A stretch of DNA of 64,000 bases, taken from contig NZ_CP027665.1 in assembly GCF_003008555.2 (NCBI RefSeq), forward strand, positions 2,418,001 to 2,482,000. Reading direction: 5' to 3'. Below are positions 45,009-52,746 of this stretch, in pieces. The position numbers were made by a program, and so were the translations under genes. Origin of the DNA: Pukyongiella litopenaei. Lineage in GTDB: Bacteria; Pseudomonadota; Alphaproteobacteria; Rhodobacterales; Rhodobacteraceae. The notes below the pieces were generated by a model. That model did no database searches. It saw nothing but the letters and a program-made list of their open reading frames with translations, and was not told where the DNA came from. The number at the start of each line of letters is the position of its first letter. Within the stretch, counting starts at the first letter, position 1.

Positions 45009-46297
45009 CAGTTTCTCCGGTAGATTTCGGTTCCGGCCACATAGGTGGCCTGCACCCGGCCCTGCATCCGCGCGCCGTCGAAGGGCGTGTTCCGGGATTT
45101 CGACCGCAGCGCGAACCGGTCCAGCACGAACGGCGCGTCCGGGTCGAACAGGACCAGGTCGGCGGGCGCCCCCGGCGCCAGCCGCCCGGCATCGAGCCCC
45201 AGCCGCCGCGCCGGGTTCAGCGCCAGTGCCCGGAACAGCGCCGGCAGGGTGATCTGGTCGGCATGGACCAGCCGCAGCGCCGCCGGCAGCAGCGTTTCCA
45301 GCGCCACCGCGCCGCTGGCGGCTTCTTCATAGGGCAGGCGCTTGCTTTCCTCGTCCTGCGGCGTGTGCATCGAACTGATCACGTCGATCAGCCCGTCGCG
45401 CAGCGCCGCGACCACGGCCAGCCGGTCATCCTCGGCGCGCAGCGGCGGCTTGACCTTGAAGAAGGTGCGGTAATCGGCCACGTCCAGTTCGTTCAGGGTC
45501 AGGTGATGGATGCTGACCCCGGCGGTGATGTCCAGGCCGTTGCGCTTGGCCCGTTCCAGCGCGGGCAGGGCGCGGGCGGTGGTGATCTGGTCGGCGTGAT
45601 AGCGTGCGCCGGTCATCTCCAGCAGCGCGATATCGCGGTCGAGCCCCATGCGTTCGGCCATCGGGCTGACCGCGGGCAGCCCGCGCAGCGAGGCGAATTT
45701 GCCCGCGGTGGCGGCCGCGCCCGCCGACAGGCCGGGATCCTGCGGATGGGCGATCACCAGCGCCCCGCAGGACCGCGCATAGCTCAGCGCGCGGGCGAAC
45801 ACCCTGGTGTCGCGCACCACCCGGTCGCAATCGGTAAAGGCCACGGCGCCGGCGTCCATCAGGAACCCGATCTCGGTCATCTCGCGCCCCTCGCGGCCCT
45901 TGGTCAGGGCCGCCATCGACCGCACGTTGACGGGCGCATCGGCCTGGGCGCGGCGGGTGACGAATTCCAGCGATTCGGGGCTGTCGATCGCGGGCGAGGT
46001 ATCGGGGCGGGTGACGATGGTGGTGACACCCCCGGCCGCCGCCGCCCGCCCGGCCGAGCGATAGCTTTCCTTGTGCCGTTCGCCCGGTTCGCAGACCTTC
46101 ACCCCGATATCGACGATGCCGGGCGCCAGGCACAGCCCGCCGCAATCGACGCTTTGCGCGGGCGGGGCGTCGGTTCCCTGCCTGTTGCCCGTGCCGCAGG
46201 CGTCGATCCGCCCGTCGCGGACCCGCAGCCACCCGGTCGCATCGGTTCCGGCCTCGGCGTCGATCAGGCGGGCATTGGTGAACAGGATCTCGGTCAC
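45008..46297 (-). CDS. pyrC: Dihydroorotase-like protein lacking metal ligands (pseudo-dihydroorotase)
   Basis: A 429-aa amidohydrolase-fold protein in a pyrB operon. In active type I dihydroorotases the first motif is HxH; here residues 65 and 67 are Gly and Lys (VDIGVKVCEPG). The later DHAPH motif reads SMHTPQ, so the catalytic Asp is Met310. It is therefore probably not a working dihydroorotase but a structural partner of aspartate carbamoyltransferase, like Pseudomonas PyrC'. The start is GTG at 46297 with AAGGA 8 bp upstream. A true PyrC must lie elsewhere in the genome. Confidence 0.88.
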   Translation of the reverse strand: MTEILFTNARLIDAEAGTDATGWLRVRDGRIDACGTGNRQGTDAPPAQSVDCGGLCLAPGIVDIGVKVCEPGERHKESYRSAGRAAAAGGVTTIVTRPDTSPAIDSPESLEFVTRRAQADAPVNVRSMAALTKGREGREMTEIGFLMDAGAVAFTDCDRVVRDTRVFARALSYARSCGALVIAHPQDPGLSAGAAATAGKFASLRGLPAVSPMAERMGLDRDIALLEMTGARYHADQITTARALPALERAKRNGLDITAGVSIHHLTLNELDVADYRTFFKVKPPLRAEDDRLAVVAALRDGLIDVISSMHTPQDEESKRLPYEEAASGAVALETLLPAALRLVHADQITLPALFRALALNPARRLGLDAGRLAPGAPADLVLFDPDAPFVLDRFALRSKSRNTPFDGARMQGRVQATYVAGTEIYRRN

Positions 46298-46308
46298 TTG
46301 GGTGTCCT

Positions 46309-46833
46309 TCACAACAGAACCATCAGCAGGATGGCGGCCAGCACCAGCATGACCACGGCAAAGACCGAGCCGCCGATCCGGCGGGCGCGGTCGCGGCGGG
46401 CACGCGGCGATACCGGGGCGGGGCGGGCGCTGGCACTGGCGATGGGTTCGGCGCCGCCCCAGTCGGGCAGCGTTTCGCCATAGGTGCCGATCAGGCGGAC
46501 CCCCGGCGCCGGCGCGATGGTCGCCGCCGCGTCGAAGGCGCGGCTGCGCAGCACCAGCACCGGCCGTTTCCGGGCATCCAGCCGGGCGGCGTCGGGGGCG
46601 ATCTGGCCGGGCGGCACGCCGGCACCGTCGACGAGATAGCCCGACAGGCCGATATCGCCCAGATCCGCCGGGGTCAGGATGTCGGCCTGCGCCTCGTCCA
46701 GCGCCGGCACACCCAGAACCTGCGCAAGCGCGCCCGGTTCGCGCAGGAATGTCACCTGTTCCGGCGGCAGGTCGAGCGCAAAGAGGCGGATGACGCCGCG
46801 TTCCCCGGCGCGGACCTGCAGCGGATCGGTCAT
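46309..46833 (-). CDS. Small tail-anchored membrane protein between pyrB and pyrC-like gene
   Basis: A 174-aa protein with a soluble N-terminal domain of about 145 residues, a basic stretch (RARRDRARR) and one C-terminal membrane helix (about 155-174), so it is tail-anchored with the domain in the cytoplasm. I do not recognise its family. The ATG overlaps the pyrB stop by 4 bp and the next gene follows by 11 bp, so it is made with the pyrimidine enzymes; whether it touches them is unknown. Confidence 0.8.
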   Translation of the reverse strand: MTDPLQVRAGERGVIRLFALDLPPEQVTFLREPGALAQVLGVPALDEAQADILTPADLGDIGLSGYLVDGAGVPPGQIAPDAARLDARKRPVLVLRSRAFDAAATIAPAPGVRLIGTYGETLPDWGGAEPIASASARPAPVSPRARRDRARRIGGSVFAVVMLVLAAILLMVLL

Positions 46834-47768
46834 GCCGCCGCCGCACGCAGGTTGCGGGCCAGCAGTTCCATCGCCGCCATCCGCACCGCCACGCCCATTT
46901 CCACCTGCTCCTGGATCACCGACCGGTTGATATCGTCGGCCAGTGTGCCGTCGATCTCGACGCCCCGGTTCATCGGGCCGGGATGCATCACGATCGCGTC
47001 CGGTTTCGCCAGCGCCAGCTTTTCGGCATCCAGCCCGTAGCGGTGGTAATATTCCCGCTCCGAGGGGATGAACCCGCCATCCATGCGTTCGCGCTGCAGC
47101 CGCAGCATCATCACCACGTCCACATCCGCCAGCCCCTCGGCCATGTCGTCAAAGACCTCGACGCCGAATTCCGAGATCTGCGATGGCATCAGCGTCGGCG
47201 GCCCGATCAGGCGGATGCGGTTTTCCATCTTGCCCAGCAGCAGCAGGTTCGACCGGGCCACGCGCGAATGGGCGATGTCGCCGCAGATCGCCACCGAAAG
47301 GCGGTGCAGGCGGCCCTTGGCGCGGCGGATGGTCAGCGCGTCCAGCAGCGCCTGGGTCGGGTGTTCGTGCCGCCCGTCGCCGGCGTTCAGCACCGCGCAG
47401 TTCACCTTTTGCGCCAGCAGATCCACCGCGCCCGATTGCGGGTGGCGCACCACCAGCAGGTCGGGATGCATCGCGTTCAGCGTCAGCGCGGTGTCGATCA
47501 GCGTCTCGCCCTTCTTTACCGAGGATGTCTGCATCGCCATGTTCATCACGTCCGCGCCCAGCCGTTTGCCCGCCAGTTCGAAACTGGCCTGGGTGCGGGT
47601 GGAGTTTTCAAAGAACATGTTGATCTGGGTCAGCCCGGCCAGCACGTCCGAATGTTTCTCGGCGCAGCGGTTCAGATCGACATAGGTTTCGGCGAGATCC
47701 AGGATGGCGGTGATGTCGCCGGGCGACAGCGGTTCGATCCCCAGCAGGTGGCGATGGGCGAAACTCAT
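46830..47768 (-). CDS. pyrB: Aspartate carbamoyltransferase catalytic subunit
   Basis: PyrB joins carbamoyl phosphate and aspartate, the committed step of pyrimidine synthesis. The 312-aa protein has the carbamoyl-phosphate motif FFENSTRT near residue 53, the HPDLLVVRH loop, [14 protein letters not shown] and the C-terminal [11 protein letters not shown]. All catalytic residues are present. Its regulatory partner here is probably the pseudo-dihydroorotase two genes on, not PyrI. It starts the leftward operon. Confidence 0.96.
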   Translation of the reverse strand: MSFAHRHLLGIEPLSPGDITAILDLAETYVDLNRCAEKHSDVLAGLTQINMFFENSTRTQASFELAGKRLGADVMNMAMQTSSVKKGETLIDTALTLNAMHPDLLVVRHPQSGAVDLLAQKVNCAVLNAGDGRHEHPTQALLDALTIRRAKGRLHRLSVAICGDIAHSRVARSNLLLLGKMENRIRLIGPPTLMPSQISEFGVEVFDDMAEGLADVDVVMMLRLQRERMDGGFIPSEREYYHRYGLDAEKLALAKPDAIVMHPGPMNRGVEIDGTLADDINRSVIQEQVEMGVAVRMAAMELLARNLRAAAA

Positions 47769-47834
47769 GGGCGCGCTCCGGCGGTGGCAATCGCCCTGCT
47801 TATAGAAAGGGCGCGCGGGCTGGGCAACCGCCGC

Positions 47835-48560
47835 TCAGTCCCCGCGCGGCGGTGTTTCGATGCAGCCGCCATCACCGGTGCAGGTGAAACCGGCCTCGCA
47901 GATGGTGCCGCCGGGGCAGCGGGTGGCGCCGACCGGCGAACAACCGCCATCTTCGAGGCAGAGCTGCCCCGGACGGCACCAGCGCCCATAGCCGCAATCC
48001 ACCGCGTTTTGCGGCACGCAGCCCCGGATCAGCGAACATCTGAACCCGGCGCGGCAGCGCGACCCGGTTTCGCAGAGGAACTCTCCGGGCCGCGTGCAGC
48101 CCCCTGTCGGCAGGCAGGTCGATCCCGCCGGGCAGACCGTGCCGCTGCCGCAGACGGTTTCCCGGCGTCCGACGCAGCTGCCGTCCCGCCCGCAGGTGGT
48201 GCCGGGCGGGCAGACCCGGCCGGTGGCGCATCTGACCGACCCCACCGGCGCGCAGCGCAGCCCGCCATCGATACAGTGTTCTCCCGGCCCGCAGGAGCGG
48301 CCGCCGCCGCAATAGCTGGCCCCCGGCGGTATGCAATTGCCGTCAAAGGCGCAGCGATATCCCAGCGGACAGCAGTTGCGCAGCCCGCATTGCAGCGTGC
48401 CCGCCGGGCAGCGGCCCAGCGCGCCGGGCTTTGGCACGCCGAATTGCTGCGCCCCGGCCCATTGGGCGGGCAAAAGGCAGGCGATCAGCAGCCAGGCGGG
48501 CAACAGGCACAGGCGCAACAGGCGGGGCATCAGGACGGTCCCGGCAATGGTTGCCGTCAT
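47835..48560 (-). CDS. Secreted cysteine-repeat protein (seven C-x5-C-x5-C-x5-C units)
   Basis: A 241-aa protein with a Sec signal peptide ending AGA (about residue 37 from this start) and a mature part of about 200 residues holding 30 cysteines. These fall into seven tandem units of about 26 residues, each with C-x5-C-x5-C-x5(6)-C, such as CATGRVCPPGTTCGRDGSC. Nothing else is recognisable; the layout recalls small disulfide-rich eukaryotic modules. It is presumably folded by periplasmic oxidases and exported or periplasmic. The start at 48560 has GGCGGA upstream; ATG 48530 gives a shorter, cleaner signal peptide. Confidence 0.82.
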   Translation of the reverse strand: MTATIAGTVLMPRLLRLCLLPAWLLIACLLPAQWAGAQQFGVPKPGALGRCPAGTLQCGLRNCCPLGYRCAFDGNCIPPGASYCGGGRSCGPGEHCIDGGLRCAPVGSVRCATGRVCPPGTTCGRDGSCVGRRETVCGSGTVCPAGSTCLPTGGCTRPGEFLCETGSRCRAGFRCSLIRGCVPQNAVDCGYGRWCRPGQLCLEDGGCSPVGATRCPGGTICEAGFTCTGDGGCIETPPRGD

Positions 48561-48645
48561 CGTTCCGCCTGCGCGCCCGGCGGGCAAGCGGCAATCCATC
48601 ACCGCTTCGGCTTTTCCTTGGCGGCGGTGTGGGTAGAGTGGGGGC

Positions 48646-49428
48646 ATGGATTCGATGCCGGACACATATCAGGATTATCACACCGCGCGGGCGCTGCTGG
48701 ACTGGCAGGTCGAACTGGGCGTGACCGAGGCGATCGGGGATGTGCCGGTGAACCGCTATGAACTGGAGGCGCGGGCCAAACCCGCGGTCCGCACCGAGGC
48801 GGCCGCCGCGGGCATGCCGATGGTGGCGGACGCCGTCGATCCGGTGGCCGAGGCAAAGGCGCGGGCGGCGGCGGCCGGCACGCTCGAGGCCTTGCAGGCG
48901 GCGCTGGCGGCCTATGACCATTGCGACCTCCGGAAGGGCGCGCGCAACCTCGTGTTCTCGGACGGGGTGGCCGGCGCGCGGGTGATGATCATCGGCGAGG
49001 CGCCGGGCCGCGACGAGGATCGCGAGGGCCGGCCATTCGTGGGGCGGGCGGGGCAGTTGCTCGACCGGATGCTGGACGCCATCGGGCTGAGCCGCGCCGA
49101 GACCGTCTATATCACCAACGTCCTGCCCTGGCGGCCGCCGCAGAACCGCGATCCACAGGCCGAGGAAATCGCGATGCTGACCCCGTTCCTGTCGCGGCAT
49201 GTGGAGCTTGCCGCGCCGGAGCTGCTGGTGCTGATGGGCAATATCTCGTGCCAGGCGGTGCTGGGGCGGCGCGGGATCACGCGATTGCGGGGGCAGTGGA
49301 CCGAGGCCTTTGGCCGCCCGGCGCTGCCGATGTTCCACCCCGCCTACCTGCTGCGCCAGCCCCATGCCAAGCGCGAGGCCTGGGCCGACCTGCTCGAACT
49401 GAAGGCCCGGCTGAGGGGGGCGACATGA
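48646..49428 (+). CDS. Uracil-DNA glycosylase, family-4-like, without the iron-sulfur ligands
   Basis: A 260-aa protein whose last 170 residues form a family-4 type uracil-DNA glycosylase: GEAPGRDEDREGRPFVGRAG at about 117-136 holds motif A, YITNVLPWRPPQNRDP follows, and HPAYLLR at 231-237 is motif B. Thermus-type enzymes have four cysteines for a 4Fe-4S cluster. Here only Cys93 remains; the other positions are Tyr90, Trp162 and a Met-Leu at 177-178. The N-terminal 75 residues are a helical extension. Coupled to the phosphoesterase gene by ATGA. Confidence 0.88.
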   Translation: MDSMPDTYQDYHTARALLDWQVELGVTEAIGDVPVNRYELEARAKPAVRTEAAAAGMPMVADAVDPVAEAKARAAAAGTLEALQAALAAYDHCDLRKGARNLVFSDGVAGARVMIIGEAPGRDEDREGRPFVGRAGQLLDRMLDAIGLSRAETVYITNVLPWRPPQNRDPQAEEIAMLTPFLSRHVELAAPELLVLMGNISCQAVLGRRGITRLRGQWTEAFGRPALPMFHPAYLLRQPHAKREAWADLLELKARLRGAT

Positions 49429-50021
49429 AGATCCTTGCCTTTTCCGACCTGCACATGGCCCGCAACCGCGCCGCCGCCATCGTCGAGGCCAGTGCCGGGG
49501 CCAATCTGGTGATCGGCGCGGGCGATTACTGCAACATGCGGCAGGGGCTGGGTGACGCGATGGCGATGCTGGCGGGCATGTCGGCGCCGATGGTGCTGGT
49601 GCCGGGCAATGCCGAAAGCGCCAGCGAGCTTGCCGCCGCCGCGCCGGACGGGGTGACCGTCCTGCATGGCGACGGCTGCGAGATCGACGGGGTGCGGCTG
49701 TTCGGGCTGGGCTGTGCCGTGCCGGAAACCCCGTTCGGACACTGGTCCTGCGACATGTCCGAAGACGCCGCCGCCGGGATGCTGGCACGCTGCGACGGGG
49801 CCGATCTGCTGGTGCTGCATTCGCCGCCAAAGGGGATTGCCGACCGGACCTCGGCCGGGCTGTCGCTGGGCTCGACGGCGATCCGCGATGCCATCGCCCG
49901 GATCGGGCCTGAACTGGCCCTGTGCGGCCATATCCACGAAAGCTGGGGCGCGCGGGGACGGATCGGGGATTGCGAGGTCGTCAACCTGGGTCCGACCCCG
50001 AACTGGTTCGAGATCGGGTGA
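49425..50021 (+). CDS. Calcineurin-like metallophosphoesterase
   Basis: A 198-aa two-metal phosphoesterase with the ordered motifs FSDLH (7-11), GAGDY (32-36), PGNAE (60-64) and, near the end, LCGHIHES with the GH.H pair. The PGNxE variant in place of GNHE suggests a YfcE-like small phosphodiesterase. The substrate is unknown. Starts in the glycosylase stop and ends in the LysE start (1-bp overlap). Confidence 0.9.
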   Translation: MKILAFSDLHMARNRAAAIVEASAGANLVIGAGDYCNMRQGLGDAMAMLAGMSAPMVLVPGNAESASELAAAAPDGVTVLHGDGCEIDGVRLFGLGCAVPETPFGHWSCDMSEDAAAGMLARCDGADLLVLHSPPKGIADRTSAGLSLGSTAIRDAIARIGPELALCGHIHESWGARGRIGDCEVVNLGPTPNWFEIG

Positions 50022-50635
50022 TGATCGACCCCGCGGTCCTGATCGCCTTCGTGCCCGCCGCGCTGGCGCTGAACCTGACGCCCGGAGCCGACATGATGTT
50101 CTGTCTCGGGCTGGGGCTGCGCGCGGGGCCGCGCGCCGCCTGGGCGGCGAGCGCGGGCATCGCGGCGGGGGGCGTGGTCCATGTCACCCTGGCCGGGCTG
50201 GGCCTGGGGGCGGCGGTCGCGGCCCTGCCCTGGGCGTTCGACGCGATCCGCTGGATCGGCGTGGCCTACCTGTTGTGGCTGGCCTGGCTGGCGGTGAGAC
50301 GCGGGACCGGCGGCGCGCCCGCCGGGGCGCGGATGCGGGTGGCCGGCGCGTTCCGGACCGGTTTGGCGGTGAACCTGACCAACCCCAAGGTGATTCTGTT
50401 CGTGCTTGCCTTCGTGCCGCAATTCGTGGACCCGGCGGCGGGGCCGATCCTGGGGCAGTTCCTGATCTTCGGCGCGGTGCTGGCCCTGGGCGGGTTCGTG
50501 ATCAACGGGCAGGTGGGTGTCTTCGCGGGCGGCGCCGGGCGGCGGCTGGCCGAGGGCGGGCGCTGGCTGGGCTATGTCAGCGGCGGAATATTCGCGGCGC
50601 TGGCGCTGCGGCTGGCATTTCTTGAAAGGGCTTGA
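50021..50635 (+). CDS. LysE-family translocator
   Basis: A 204-aa amino-acid exporter with six helices and the family signature NLTPGADMMFCLGLGLRAG near the start plus the NLTNPKVILFVLAFVPQFV helix near 113. LysE/RhtB members export lysine, homoserine or threonine; the substrate here cannot be told. It shares one base with the phosphoesterase gene and is followed after 3 bp by moaB. Confidence 0.9.
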   Translation: MIDPAVLIAFVPAALALNLTPGADMMFCLGLGLRAGPRAAWAASAGIAAGGVVHVTLAGLGLGAAVAALPWAFDAIRWIGVAYLLWLAWLAVRRGTGGAPAGARMRVAGAFRTGLAVNLTNPKVILFVLAFVPQFVDPAAGPILGQFLIFGAVLALGGFVINGQVGVFAGGAGRRLAEGGRWLGYVSGGIFAALALRLAFLERA

Positions 50636-50638
50636 ACG

Positions 50639-51193
50639 ATGTCGCGCATCGACGAAAACAAGGACTTCATCCCGGTGCGGATCGCGGTGCTGACCGTCTC
50701 CGACAGCCGGTCGCTGGAGGACGACCGGTCCGGGCAGGTGCTGGTCGACCGGCTGACCGCCGCCGGGCACAGGCTGGCCGACCGGGCGATCCTGCCCGAC
50801 GAACGGACCGAGATCGCGACGAAGCTGCGCAGCTGGATCGCCGACGAAACCGTGGACGTGGTGATCTCGACCGGCGGCACCGGGCTGACCGGTCGCGACG
50901 TGACCGTCGAGGCGCATCGCGATGTCTATGAAAAGGAAATCGACGCCTTCGGCACCGTGTTCACGCTGATCTCGATGGACAAGATCGGCACCTCGGCGGT
51001 GCAGAGCCGCGCCACCGGCGGGGTGGCGGGCGGCACCTACCTGTTCGCCCTGCCGGGCAGCCCCGGCGCCTGCAAGGACGGATGGGACGGGATCCTCGCC
51101 GCGCAGCTCGATTATCGCCACCGGCCCTGCAACTTTGTCGAGATCATGCCGCGCCTCATGGAAAGAACCCGCGAGAAATTTCGACGGAAATAG
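50639..51193 (+). CDS. moaB: Molybdenum cofactor biosynthesis protein MoaB
   Basis: A 184-aa MoaB/Mog-type protein, which in related bacteria adenylates molybdopterin before molybdate insertion. It carries VLTVSDSRS, STGGTGLTGRDVT and LPGSPGACKDGW, the three conserved loops of the family. It ends the four-gene run from the uracil glycosylase, and is 27 kb from moaD-moaE. Confidence 0.92.
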   Translation: MSRIDENKDFIPVRIAVLTVSDSRSLEDDRSGQVLVDRLTAAGHRLADRAILPDERTEIATKLRSWIADETVDVVISTGGTGLTGRDVTVEAHRDVYEKEIDAFGTVFTLISMDKIGTSAVQSRATGGVAGGTYLFALPGSPGACKDGWDGILAAQLDYRHRPCNFVEIMPRLMERTREKFRRK

Positions 51194-51221
51194 GCGCCTG
51201 GTGCGTTAACACCCTTGTGGC

Positions 51222-51249
51222 TTGGCAAATTTCACGCTGACGCTACGAT
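51222..51249 (+). promoter_or_regulatory. Candidate promoter of the RND efflux operon
   Basis: TTGGCA at 51222-51227, 16-bp spacer, TACGAT at 51244-51249, about 30 bp before the start codon. Placement and sequence fit a housekeeping promoter; untested. Confidence 0.4.
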
Positions 51250-51279
51250 TCATGCTAGTTTGTTCGCGGGTGATCCTGA

Positions 51280-52740
51280 ATGCGGTTTCTGCGCCAAAGT
51301 CTGATCGGCATCCTGCTGGCGTCGCTGACGCTGGCCCTGCTGATCTATGCCGGCACGACGGTGATGTCCGCGCTGCAGGACCGGATGAATGCCGACCGGT
51401 CGCCGCCGGCGGCGCAGGAGCGGGTGTTCACCGTCGCCGTGCGGGCCGCGCGGATGGAAACCGTGGTGCCCGAGATGCGCGCCTTCGGCGAGATCCAGAG
51501 CCGGCGTTCGCTGGAGCTGCGGGCCGCCGCCGGCGGGCGGGTGATCGCGCTCTCCGAGAATTTCGACGAGGGCGGCACGGTCCGGGCCGGCGAGGTGTTG
51601 CTGCGCATCGACCCCGCCGATGCGCAGGCGGCGCTCGAGGGCGCCCGCGCCGACCTGATGGATGCCGAGGCCGAGGAGCGCGATGCAGAGCGGTCGCTGG
51701 CGCTGGCGCGTGACGAGCTTGACGCGGCGGTGGCGCAGACGGATTTGCGGCAGCGGGCGTTGCAGCGGCAGCAGGATCTGCAGTCGCGCGGGGTCGGGAC
51801 GGCGGCGCTGGTCGAGGGCGCGGAACTGGTCGCGGCGCAGGCCCGCGCCACGGTGCTGTCGCGCCGGCAGGCGCTGGCCCAGGCCGAGGCGCGGATCGAC
51901 CAGGCGGCGACCCGGCTGGCGCGGATGCGCATCGCGCTGGACGCGGCGCAGCGCGATCTCGACGACACCGTGGTGACGGCCGGCTTTGACGGCACGCTGA
52001 GCGACGTGACCCTCGTCGAGGGGCGGCTGGTCTCGGTCAACGAAAAGCTGGCGATGCTCGTCGATCCGATGGCGCTGGACGTGGCGATCCGGGTGTCGAC
52101 CGCCCAATATGCCCGGTTGCTGGACCCCGATGGCCGGCTGATCCCGGCGCAGGTCGAGGCATCGCTCGACGTGACCGGCACCGACCTGCTGGCGCGCGGA
52201 CGGCTCAGCCGGGACGGTGCCGCCGCGGGCGAGGGGCAGTCGGGCCGCCTGGTCTTTGCCCGTCTCGAGAACGCCGCCGGGTTCAAGCCCGGCGATTTCG
52301 TTACCGTATCGGTCGAGGAACCGGCGCTGGAGCGGGTGGTCCGCCTGCCTGCCTCGGCGCTCGACGCCTCGGGCACGGTTCTGGCGGTGGGGCCGGACGA
52401 CCGGCTCGAGGCGATCCCGGTCACGATGCTGCGGCGGCAGGGCGACGATGTCCTGTTGCGCGGCGACGGGCTCGAGGGCCGCGAGATCGTGATCGGCCGC
52501 ACCCCGCTGCTGGGCGTGGGCATCCGGGTCAGGCCGCTGCGCGAACAGGCCGCGACAGGGGCCGATGCGGCCGGGGCGATGCTGGAACTCAGCGCCGAAC
52601 GCCGCGCGCGGCTGGTGGCCTTCGTCGAATCCAGCGAACGCCTGCCGCCCGAGGCCAAGGCGCGGGTGCTGAACCAGCTGGAGCAGTCGCAGGTGCCCGA
52701 GGGGCTGGTGACGCGGCTCGAATCGCGGATGGGAGGTTAG
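51280..52740 (+). CDS. RND efflux periplasmic adaptor (HlyD family)
   Basis: A 486-aa membrane-fusion protein: N-terminal anchor helix (8-30), lipoyl halves, an alpha-helical hairpin (about 115-230), a beta-barrel region and a membrane-proximal domain. It links the RND pump to an outer-membrane channel. The C-terminus carries an extra helical segment of about 60 residues after the usual end, absent from AcrA-type adaptors. The start codon follows a plausible leader; the RND gene follows by 6 bp. Confidence 0.92.
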   Translation: MRFLRQSLIGILLASLTLALLIYAGTTVMSALQDRMNADRSPPAAQERVFTVAVRAARMETVVPEMRAFGEIQSRRSLELRAAAGGRVIALSENFDEGGTVRAGEVLLRIDPADAQAALEGARADLMDAEAEERDAERSLALARDELDAAVAQTDLRQRALQRQQDLQSRGVGTAALVEGAELVAAQARATVLSRRQALAQAEARIDQAATRLARMRIALDAAQRDLDDTVVTAGFDGTLSDVTLVEGRLVSVNEKLAMLVDPMALDVAIRVSTAQYARLLDPDGRLIPAQVEASLDVTGTDLLARGRLSRDGAAAGEGQSGRLVFARLENAAGFKPGDFVTVSVEEPALERVVRLPASALDASGTVLAVGPDDRLEAIPVTMLRRQGDDVLLRGDGLEGREIVIGRTPLLGVGIRVRPLREQAATGADAAGAMLELSAERRARLVAFVESSERLPPEAKARVLNQLEQSQVPEGLVTRLESRMGG

Positions 52741-52746
52741 GCGGCC

